The notes below the pieces were generated by a model. The model worked only from the letters and a program-made list of their open reading frames with translations, did not search any database and was not told where the DNA came from. The position numbers and the translations under genes are program-made. Positions 8,042 to 15,062 of a stretch of DNA of 51,739 bases are shown here, in pieces. Numbering within the stretch: the first letter of the stretch is position 1; every line of letters begins with the position of its first letter. The stretch covers positions 1 to 51,739 of the forward strand of contig JAEMRT010000028.1 in the NCBI GenBank assembly GCA_016463225.1. The letters are read 5' to 3'. The DNA comes from Sphingopyxis sp. Lineage in GTDB: Bacteria > Pseudomonadota > Alphaproteobacteria > Sphingomonadales > Sphingomonadaceae.

Positions 8042-9265
8042 ATGCGCAACAGCTTCCTCTTCACCTCTGAAAGCGTGTCCGAAGGACATCCCGACAAGGT
8101 TGCCGACCAGATCAGCGATTCGATCGTCGACCTGTTCCTGTCGAAGGATCCCGAAGCGCGCGTCGCCTGCGAAACGCTGACCACGACGCAGCTGGTCGTG
8201 CTGGCGGGCGAGATCCGCGGCAAGGGGATCATGGACGAAGACGGCAATTGGGCGCCCGGCGTGCCCGAGGAAGTCGAGGCCGCGGTGCGCGCGACCGTCC
8301 GCGAAATCGGCTATGAACAGTCGGGTTTCCACTGGAAGACCTTCCGTTTTGAGAATAATCTTCACCCGCAATCGGCGCATATCGCGCAGGGCGTCGACGC
8401 CGGCGAAAACAAGGACGAGGGAGCGGGCGACCAAGGCATCATGTTTGGCTATGCATCGGACGAAACCCCCGACCTGATGCCCGCGACGCTCGATTACAGC
8501 CACAAGATCCTCGAGCGCATGGCCGCCGATCGCAAGGCCGGCACCGCGCCCTTCCTGGAGCCTGACGCGAAGAGCCAGGTCACGCTGCGCTACGCCAACG
8601 AGCGCCCGGTCGAAGCCACCGCGATCGTCGTGTCGACCCAGCATGCACCGGGCTATTTCTTCCACAATGGCGACGGTGACGAAGCGAAGTACGGCGAGCT
8701 GCGCAAATATGTGCTCGGCGTGATCGCCGATGTGCTGCCCGCCGAGCTGCTCACCGCCAACACCGTCTATCATATCAACCCGACCGGCTGTTTCGAGATC
8801 GGCGGCCCCGACGGCGACGCCGGGCTGACCGGCCGCAAGATCATCGTCGACACCTATGGCGGCGCCGCCCCGCACGGCGGCGGCGCGTTCAGTGGCAAGG
8901 ATCCGACCAAGGTCGACCGTTCGGCCGCCTATATCACCCGCTATCTGGCGAAGAATATCGTCGCTGCGGGGCTCGCGCGCCGCTGCACGATCCAGCTCAG
9001 CTACGCGATCGGGGTTGCCGAGCCGCTGTCGATCTATGTCGACCTGCACGGCACCGGCACCGTCGAGGAAAGCCGCATTGAGGCCGCGATCCCGCAGCTG
9101 GTGCGGCTGACGCCCAAGGGCATCCGCACCCACCTTGGCCTCAACAAGCCGATCTACAAGCAGACTGCTGCGTACGGCCATTTCGGGCGCACCGCCGAGG
9201 GCGACGCCTTCCCGTGGGAACGCACCGACCTGACCGACAAGCTGAAGGCGGCGCTCGCGGCCTGA
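8042..9265 (+). CDS. metK: S-adenosylmethionine synthetase
   Basis: 407 residues starting [20 protein letters not shown], the canonical MetK N-terminus. The active-site loop [12 protein letters not shown] is at about residue 131-142 and [19 protein letters not shown] at about 279-297. It makes S-adenosylmethionine from methionine and ATP as a cytoplasmic tetramer. The frame is open upstream into lnt, but ATG 8042 matches the family start exactly. A 20-base palindrome lies directly upstream and a hairpin directly downstream, so it is probably a single-gene unit, although the lnt stop is only 50 bases away. Confidence 0.97.
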   Translation: MRNSFLFTSESVSEGHPDKVADQISDSIVDLFLSKDPEARVACETLTTTQLVVLAGEIRGKGIMDEDGNWAPGVPEEVEAAVRATVREIGYEQSGFHWKTFRFENNLHPQSAHIAQGVDAGENKDEGAGDQGIMFGYASDETPDLMPATLDYSHKILERMAADRKAGTAPFLEPDAKSQVTLRYANERPVEATAIVVSTQHAPGYFFHNGDGDEAKYGELRKYVLGVIADVLPAELLTANTVYHINPTGCFEIGGPDGDAGLTGRKIIVDTYGGAAPHGGGAFSGKDPTKVDRSAAYITRYLAKNIVAAGLARRCTIQLSYAIGVAEPLSIYVDLHGTGTVEESRIEAAIPQLVRLTPKGIRTHLGLNKPIYKQTAAYGHFGRTAEGDAFPWERTDLTDKLKAALAA

Positions 9266-9276
9266 CGACCGGCACC

Positions 9277-9295
9277 GGGGGCGCTTGCCGCCCCC
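9277..9295 (+). terminator. Hairpin after metK
   Basis: GGGGGCG (9277-9283), loop CTTGC, CGCCCCC (9289-9295), eleven bases after the metK stop. It is a strong GC stem with no T-run. It may be an intrinsic-terminator-like or mRNA-stabilising hairpin. Confidence 0.45.
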
Positions 9296-9320
9296 GCCAA
9301 GCGCGGCTAGGGGGCGCGGC

Positions 9321-10034
9321 ATGACTGCGCACAAACCCGGCGATCCGACGACGATCAACCGCCTCTATGGCCGTTCGAAGGGCAAACCCCTGCGCGCGGG
9401 GCAGCAGGAGCTGGTCGATAATTTGTTGCCGCAGATTGCGGTGCCGGATGTTGGCGAAGTTTCCGCGCAGCGTGTGTTCGGATCCGAATGTCAGTTGCAT
9501 TTTGAAATCGGTTTTGGTGGCGGCGAGCATATGGCGGGCCGCGCCGACATGCTGCCCGATCATGGCTTTATCGGCGCCGAGCCGTTCATCAACGGGGTTG
9601 CGCAGGCGCTGGTCCATGTCGCGGGGGATCATGGCGCGAAGTTGCCGCTGGGCAATGTCCGCATTCATCATGGCGACGCGCTGGAGGTGTTGCAGCGCAT
9701 TCCCGACGGCGCGCTGAGCTTTGCCTATCTGCTCCACCCCGACCCCTGGCCCAAGGCGCGCCATGCCAAGCGGCGGATGATGAACGACGGCCCGCTCGAC
9801 CTGATCGCGGCGAAGCTGAAGCCCGGCGGCGAGTTCCGCTTCGGCACCGACCACCCGATCTATCTGCAACACGCGCTGATGGTCATGCGGCGCCACCGCC
9901 ACCAGTTCGAATGGCTGGCCAGGGACGCGCAGGATTTCCAGGTCCGCCCCGGCGGCTGGCCCGAAACGCGCTACGAAGCCAAGGCGCGCAGGCTGGGACA
10001 CGAGGTCTGGTATTTCCGCTGGAGGCGTAAATAG
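9321..10034 (+). CDS. trmB: tRNA (guanine-N7-)-methyltransferase
   Basis: 237 residues. The TrmB features seen are the SAM-binding LHFEIGFGGGEHMAGRA and the catalytic-region signature LHPDPWPKARHAKRRM, then FGTDHPIYLQHAL near the end. The enzyme methylates G46 of tRNA variable loops. ATG 9321 is chosen because the N-terminus TINRLYGRSKGKPLR is family-typical; an upstream in-frame ATG at 9285 overlaps the hairpin after metK. The integrase gene begins 126 bases downstream, so the 3' side of trmB marks one edge of foreign DNA. Confidence 0.94.
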   Translation: MTAHKPGDPTTINRLYGRSKGKPLRAGQQELVDNLLPQIAVPDVGEVSAQRVFGSECQLHFEIGFGGGEHMAGRADMLPDHGFIGAEPFINGVAQALVHVAGDHGAKLPLGNVRIHHGDALEVLQRIPDGALSFAYLLHPDPWPKARHAKRRMMNDGPLDLIAAKLKPGGEFRFGTDHPIYLQHALMVMRRHRHQFEWLARDAQDFQVRPGGWPETRYEAKARRLGHEVWYFRWRRK

Positions 10035-10051
10035 GGATACGATAGAGTGTA

Positions 10052-10146
10052 ATTTTCGGCTTATTTGTAATGGATTATCCGAAAATCGCACGTTGTTGCG
10101 CGCTACGGTTTCCGCTACGGTGATTTCACAGTGATTGTAAAATCAC
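10052..10146. other. Repeat-rich gap before the integrase (possible attachment/arm sites)
   Basis: This AT-richer gap holds three repeat pairs. ATTTTCGG (10052-10059) and CCGAAAAT (10079-10086) are an inverted pair. CGCTACGGT occurs twice as a direct repeat (10101-10109 and 10113-10121). GTGATTT (10120-10126) and AAATCAC (10140-10146) are another inverted pair. Such arrays next to a tyrosine integrase often contain core and arm-binding sites. No matching second att copy was found in the window, so this stays tentative. Confidence 0.3.
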
Positions 10147-10160
10147 GGTTGAGGTGGCAC

Positions 10161-11360
10161 ATGGCGACGGGCAGAATCAGCAAAGAAACGGTGGACCGCC
10201 TTCAGGCCGGATCCACCGCTTCTTTTCTTTGGGACGATGAGCTCAAAGGCTTCGGCGTGAGAGTTACGACGTCCGGGGCAAAGAGCTACATCTTCCAATA
10301 CCGGATGGGCGGCCGGGAAGCGAAAACCCAGCGCTACACGATCGGGCGCCACGGTTCGCCTTGGACCGCGGCAACTGCTCGAATGGAGGCGGTGCGGATT
10401 TGCACTCTGGTTCGCCAGCGCCGCAATCCGGTTGACTTGGAGAAGCAGCGACGGCGGGAAGCGGCGGAGCTACCATTTGCGGCATACGCCACTCGCTTTG
10501 CACAGTTATGCGCTGGTAAGGGATGGCAGACGTTAGTCGAACGCTCGCTTCGACTCCATCTCATTCCAGCGCTCGGCAACAAGGCGCTGCCGCAGATTGT
10601 TCGGTCCGACATCGTCATCGCGATGGATGAGATTCCAAAAGAGCAGATTGCAAACCGGCGCAACGTATTCGCGGTTGCGCGCCGGCTCTTTCGTTGGGCG
10701 GTCAGTCGTGGCGATATCCAAATCAGCCCGATGGAAGGAATGGAGACGCCCAAAGCGGTCAAGCCGCGAGATCGTTGGCTAAGTGATTCAGAGTTGCCGC
10801 GCATATGGAACGCAACCCGTCAAACGCATCCGTGTTTCGGGCCTATTGTCCGACTGCTGATTGCAACCGGCCAACGCCGAGAGGAAGTGTCGGGGCTTAC
10901 TTGGGCTGAGCTTGATCGCAAGGCGCGGATGTGGACGCTGCCCGGTGAGCGAACTAAGAACGGAGAGCCTAACTACATTCCTCTCAATGATCTCGCGGTG
11001 GCGGAGTTCGACAAGATCGCAGGCGGAGAAAGCTGGCCGAAACGCGGACGGACATTCGCAACCTCATCCGGCGCCGCTTTCTCTGGATTCGCCAAAGGCA
11101 AGCTCAAGCTCGACAGCCTGATAGAGTGTGACGGCGGCAACCCGATTACCTCTTGGCGCCTGCACGATCTGCGCCGGACCGTCGCAACCGGATTTCAACG
11201 GCTGGGCGTCCGGTTCGAGGTTACTGAAGCAATATTGAACCACGTTGGCGCCTCGCGGGCTGGGGTGGCCGGCATCTATCAACGCCATGATTGGAAGCCG
11301 GAAAAGATCGAGGCCTTGCGGATGTGGAACGATCATCTCGAGGCGATCTTCTCCGACTAG
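10161..11360 (+). CDS. Tyrosine-type site-specific integrase (P4 family, DUF4102 N-terminus)
   Basis: 399 residues. The N-terminal arm-binding domain (about 1-90) is followed by a SAM-like core-binding domain and a C-terminal catalytic domain. R239 (TGQRREE), the TKNGEPNYIPL lysine hairpin, H335-xx-R338 (HDLRR), H361 (LNHVG) and Y373 (GIYQRHD) give a complete active site. It would catalyse integration and excision of a genomic island. ATG 10161 has GAGGTGG upstream; the GTG at 10131 is less likely. Base composition is visibly less GC-rich than trmB. No excisionase, replication or cargo gene clearly belongs to it, so it may be a remnant of a larger element. Confidence 0.9.
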   Translation: MATGRISKETVDRLQAGSTASFLWDDELKGFGVRVTTSGAKSYIFQYRMGGREAKTQRYTIGRHGSPWTAATARMEAVRICTLVRQRRNPVDLEKQRRREAAELPFAAYATRFAQLCAGKGWQTLVERSLRLHLIPALGNKALPQIVRSDIVIAMDEIPKEQIANRRNVFAVARRLFRWAVSRGDIQISPMEGMETPKAVKPRDRWLSDSELPRIWNATRQTHPCFGPIVRLLIATGQRREEVSGLTWAELDRKARMWTLPGERTKNGEPNYIPLNDLAVAEFDKIAGGESWPKRGRTFATSSGAAFSGFAKGKLKLDSLIECDGGNPITSWRLHDLRRTVATGFQRLGVRFEVTEAILNHVGASRAGVAGIYQRHDWKPEKIEALRMWNDHLEAIFSD

Positions 11361-11870
11361 TCGAGCCAATCCGCATTGCTTCTGCTTCGAGCTCGCAGGC
11401 CCTCGGAGATGCAGTGCCTTGGCCGGATCTGGCCGATTTGAGACGGTCAGCTTTGAGGACATTTATAGGTGACAGCAGACTATGGGCCGACACCTCGGAG
11501 TTAAACCGCTCTCGTCCGCCAGTTTGCTCATTGCGAAGCGAAGCACCGCCGTCTTGCCGAGCCGGAATCAAAGACTGCCGCAGAAAAACATTATTATCGC
11601 GCTTTTTCGGGTTCGCGTAGCAGCGCGCCAAATGAGATGTTGATTGGTCGTGCAACGGACGCGGCGAGCCGACCTCTCCGCCGATCAAAAAACCTGATTA
11701 CGCGCAGCTACTGCAAAATAGTTGTCTTCTGCCTCGCCGGTGGTCGACGGCGCCCTCCGCAGCTAGCGGGAAAACCCCCGTTCCCGCCATCGGCTAGTCC
11801 TGAACTCCCACAGTCTCTCATATTTCCAGGGTCTAGCGGGACGCGGCCACATATGCGGCCCGTTTTGTGC
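11361..11870. other. Gene-poor stretch after the integrase
   Basis: No convincing coding region is seen on either strand. The short open frames lack ribosome-binding sites and family features. Composition is mixed and less GC-rich than the flanks, consistent with decayed island DNA between the integrase and the convergently oriented kinase gene. Confidence 0.5.
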
Positions 11871-13757
11871 CTATCGTTCCAACGGCAGCCAAACCGAGAC
11901 GGTCGCACCCTCGCCCTTATCAGACGAGCAAATGAACTCGCCGCCAAGCGACCCAATTCTCGCTCGCATGCTTGCAAGCCCTTTACCATGGTCTTCCGAT
12001 GTGGACGCATCGAAACCGCAGCCGTCATCGCTAACGAACACCATCACGCCCCATCGGCCGGCGCGTTCTTCTTCCCGGCACCCAAGCGCCAGCGTCTTCG
12101 CGCCCGAATGCGAAATGGCGTTGCTCGCCGCTTCCTGAAACACCCGCAGGACGTGCAACGCCGAGCCGGGATCGAGCCAAAGAAGATTGCGGCACGGCTT
12201 GACCTCCCAACGGATCGTGATCCCCGCCCGCCGCAGATCGGGTTCGAGCCGGTGGCGGAAATTGGCGAGTAGCAGGACAATGTCTCCGTTGACCGGTTCG
12301 AGCGAGTCGACGGTGAGCTTCAAGTCGGAAATGGCTCGCCTCAGCGTGCGGACAGTAGTTCCCGGTTGTCGCTCCCGCTCAGCGATGGCCAGCGCCGTGA
12401 CCAGATTGGAGCCGATGCCGTCATGCACCTCGCGCATCAAACGTTCGCGTTCTCCCTCTAGAGCGCGCTCTACTTCTAGGATATGGCGGGCTTCCTCGCT
12501 CTCGACGAGTTCCCGACGGGCCACTGAAATTCGTTTCTCAAGATCGCGATTGACGTTTTCCAAAGATGAAAAGGCGATCACCGCGCGCCTGCCAAAATAA
12601 AGCAGGAACGCGCCGCAAAACACAAATCCGGTGAAGGGCTGCATATAAAAACCCAGCCCATCCCACCAATCGATGCCCTTGAAGCGCCCCATGTCGTGGA
12701 TATCGCCGACCGTCAGGCCTGCGAGGATCAGCACGGTCAGCCAATGTTCGATCGGGCTCGATCGCCTGAGGCCGATTAGGATCTTTCCACACACCACCAG
12801 GTTCACGGCATGGGAAAGGAGATAGAATCCGCCATTGTCGATGGCACCGAGCCAGAACAGAAGCCACAGGCCAATGCCGATCACGGTCGAGCCGATGATG
12901 ATCTTCCAGCTATGCGGGTCCTTCAGATACAGTAGGCAGAAGCCTAGCGATGCGACCATTGCGGGGTAAATCGCAAAATCAGAGGCGACTGCAAAAAGAT
13001 GCTCGTTGGGCGGCGATACGGTCGCAAAAAATTGATAATCATTCGCGAACCAGATGACCGACGCAAGCGCCAGAAAGAAATACTCGGGCTCGTTGCGCCT
13101 AAATAGCCAAACCAGGAATGCAACCGCCCCCAAGCCCAGCATTGCAAAATTGACCATTCGAACCCCGGAATCTCTCCAGAAATATAGCCATGCATACTGA
13201 TTTTGGAGTTCGCGCTCGGGTCCGATCGTAATCGGCCCTGCCTGCAGAACATAACGCGTGCCGATGCGTACGACGATCTCGTTACCGGTCTCCCGCAGGA
13301 CATGGTTGGGAATCGGGACAAGATAGGGCCGATACCATGCCTGCGTCCGCTCATCTGGCCGAGCAAAGTTGCGGAAAATATCCGTCCCGTTGACGAAAAT
13401 CATCACCTGCTCGCGATTGTCCTGCGTAAGCAGCGCCAGCGCTTCGGACGGCAACGCCGAACGGTCAAACCGCATGCGGAGCCAGACCGCCTGATAGGCC
13501 TGCTGTTTCTTTTGCGCGTCGGTCAAGGGCCAGGTGTGGGGAATGGATTGCGGCTTCCATCCCGATTTCGGGATCACCATCCCGGAACCAAAAACAGCCT
13601 CCGCTTGCCCAAACGCAATCGTCGAGGTCTGGCGCGCCGGGAGCGGTGACGCTGCGTCGGCGCGTTCAGCAAAACATGCAAATGCGCAAAGCAGCAAAAA
13701 CAGCCTAATCGCGGTGGATAAGGCCTCTCGTCGATGCTTCGAACAGGGCTTCGGCAC
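11871..13757 (-). CDS. Membrane sensor histidine kinase (HisKA_3/NarL type, 7TM-DISM-like sensor)
   Basis: About 628 residues. A signal peptide (KHRREALSTAIRLFLLLC, cleavage near ADA-AS) is followed by a periplasmic beta-rich domain of about 150 residues. Then come seven or so membrane helices, a coiled coil and a HisKA_3 domain with REVHDGIGSN (His445). A HATPase_c domain follows, with NAISHSG, DDGCGFD and GKGLASMRARI. An ATG at 13805 is open, but GTG 13757 has GGAGG nine bases upstream and yields a clean signal peptide; it overlaps the regulator gene by 53 bases. The kinase should phosphorylate the regulator encoded just upstream. The ligand is unknown. Confidence 0.88.
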   Translation of the reverse strand: MPKPCSKHRREALSTAIRLFLLLCAFACFAERADAASPLPARQTSTIAFGQAEAVFGSGMVIPKSGWKPQSIPHTWPLTDAQKKQQAYQAVWLRMRFDRSALPSEALALLTQDNREQVMIFVNGTDIFRNFARPDERTQAWYRPYLVPIPNHVLRETGNEIVVRIGTRYVLQAGPITIGPERELQNQYAWLYFWRDSGVRMVNFAMLGLGAVAFLVWLFRRNEPEYFFLALASVIWFANDYQFFATVSPPNEHLFAVASDFAIYPAMVASLGFCLLYLKDPHSWKIIIGSTVIGIGLWLLFWLGAIDNGGFYLLSHAVNLVVCGKILIGLRRSSPIEHWLTVLILAGLTVGDIHDMGRFKGIDWWDGLGFYMQPFTGFVFCGAFLLYFGRRAVIAFSSLENVNRDLEKRISVARRELVESEEARHILEVERALEGERERLMREVHDGIGSNLVTALAIAERERQPGTTVRTLRRAISDLKLTVDSLEPVNGDIVLLLANFRHRLEPDLRRAGITIRWEVKPCRNLLWLDPGSALHVLRVFQEAASNAISHSGAKTLALGCREEERAGRWGVMVFVSDDGCGFDASTSEDHGKGLASMRARIGSLGGEFICSSDKGEGATVSVWLPLER

Positions 13758-14340
13758 GCGAGTTGACCTCCAGCTTGCGGTAGATGTTCTTGACGTGTGT
13801 CGCAATTGTCAATGGCGAGAGGTCGAACAGTCCAGCACATTCGGCGTTGGAAAACCCCCGGGCGAGCATGTTCAAGATATCGAGTTCGCGCTCCGAAAGC
13901 GCGACATCGCCCTCCTTCGGGGTAGGCTGCATGCGATCGAGCAATTGCCGTGCAATCATGGGACTGATTGGCGAACCTCCTCGCCGAATTTCACGGATTG
14001 CATCGCCGCATTCCTCAAGCGGCTGGTCTTTGAGCAGATAGCCATGCGCGCCGGCCCTGATGCTATCGAGCACCTTTCGCTGCTCGGCAAAAAGGGTCAT
14101 CACCAGCACATCGGCATTGGCGAATTTTTGCGCCGATTTCCGGATCAGGTCGATCCCGCTGCCGTCGGGCAATCCCAGATCGCACAGCAAGACGTCATAC
14201 CCCCCGGCATCGACGAGCTTGCTTCCGTCCGCAAAGGTCATCGCGATCCCGACAATTTCGATGTCGGCGGCATCGGCAAGCGCGCGCTCTACCCGGTCGA
14301 TGGAGCCTTGCTCATCTTCGACAATTGCAACGCGGATCAT
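13705..14340 (-). CDS. NarL/FixJ-family response regulator
   Basis: 211 residues: a receiver domain (acidic residues E8/D9, phosphoacceptor D54 in LCDLGLPDG, YLLKD lysine) and a LuxR-type helix-turn-helix (LSERELDILNMLARGFSNAE, then NIYRKLEVNSRAEAL). ATG 14340 (MIRVAIVEDEQ) is chosen over the longer open frame to 14445. It is the cognate partner of the downstream kinase. The 7-2-7 palindrome at 14421-14436 lies about 80 bases upstream, between it and the divergent membrane-protein/adhesin operon, so it may control both itself and the adhesin. Confidence 0.92.
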   Translation of the reverse strand: MIRVAIVEDEQGSIDRVERALADAADIEIVGIAMTFADGSKLVDAGGYDVLLCDLGLPDGSGIDLIRKSAQKFANADVLVMTLFAEQRKVLDSIRAGAHGYLLKDQPLEECGDAIREIRRGGSPISPMIARQLLDRMQPTPKEGDVALSERELDILNMLARGFSNAECAGLFDLSPLTIATHVKNIYRKLEVNSRAEALFEASTRGLIHRD

Positions 14341-14420
14341 CGTTGAACTCCAAAGGGCATCGCGCAGCGGCGCCCCACTCTGCTTCGCGCCTATTACCCG
14401 CAACGGTGCCGTCTGCCCAA

Positions 14421-14436
14421 TACCCTGATCAGGGTA
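14421..14436. promoter_or_regulatory. Perfect 16-base palindrome, candidate NarL-type operator
   Basis: TACCCTGATCAGGGTA is a perfect palindrome arranged as two 7-base half sites around AT. A 7-2-7 layout is the known geometry for NarL-family regulators, and a NarL-type regulator gene starts 80 bases away. The divergent operon begins about 105 bases on the other side. Confidence 0.55.
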
Positions 14437-14541
14437 AGACAGCACTCCAATTGCAGGATTATCAAGACGCCCATTGAGACCGTGAGCCGACCATCACGGA
14501 CCGACATGAACCGGATGGATCTGCAGGAGGAATTTTTCCCC

Positions 14542-15039
14542 ATGAATATCTGGACGATCAAAGGCGCTTTGACCGCCACCAAAACCAAATGGTCGCGCAA
14601 GGGGAAAACCTATTTCGCGCGACTGGCATTCCAGAAGACCGACGGCAGCAGCGAAGAGCTGAAGAAGGTCGTCGTCCATGACAGCGTGGCGGCGGAACTT
14701 GTCGCAGGCGCAGAGGGGCGTTTCTACCTGTTCAAATCGATGGGCGTGAAGGGCCTGTACGGCGTCCGCTTCGCCGATGGCCGCGAGGTCCATACTTATC
14801 CCGGCGACCAAAGTATGATCTTCGCATTCATCGCGATCGTCTGGCTCGCCCTCAACATATTGTACATCAGCACCAGGGACCAGGTTTCGATCCTTGGCCT
14901 CATCCTGATGCCGCTCGGCATTTTCGGCTGGTGGTGGTGCCGCAAGGTTCGCCGCGAGATCGAACAGCTTTGGGCAAATGACCCAAGCGAAAACGGGGTC
15001 GCACCTGCGCTGACGCCCGCGCCCATCGTTTCAAATTGA
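14542..15039 (+). CDS. Unrecognised two-helix membrane protein before the adhesin
   Basis: 165 residues; no family recognised. A soluble N-terminal part of about 90 residues (MNIWTIKGALTATKTKWSRK..., FARLAFQKTDGSSEELKKVV) resembles a small beta domain. Two adjacent membrane helices (about 93-112 and 118-135) follow, then a short charged tail with Trp and Pro. ATG 14542 has AGGAGG at 14525-14530; upstream in-frame starts are ignored for that reason. The adhesin start lies 24 bases after the stop, so the two are co-transcribed. An assembly or anchoring accessory for the trimeric adhesin is possible but unproven. Confidence 0.7.
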   Translation: MNIWTIKGALTATKTKWSRKGKTYFARLAFQKTDGSSEELKKVVVHDSVAAELVAGAEGRFYLFKSMGVKGLYGVRFADGREVHTYPGDQSMIFAFIAIVWLALNILYISTRDQVSILGLILMPLGIFGWWWCRKVRREIEQLWANDPSENGVAPALTPAPIVSN

Positions 15040-15062
15040 ACTCGAACAACGGGAGACCGACC

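Noticed and set aside
7988..9358. 456-codon frame antisense to metK
   Set aside because: metK is unmistakable on the plus strand; the antisense frame is a codon-bias artefact.
10161..14340. Prophage
   Set aside because: Only an integrase is present; no structural, lysis or replication genes follow.
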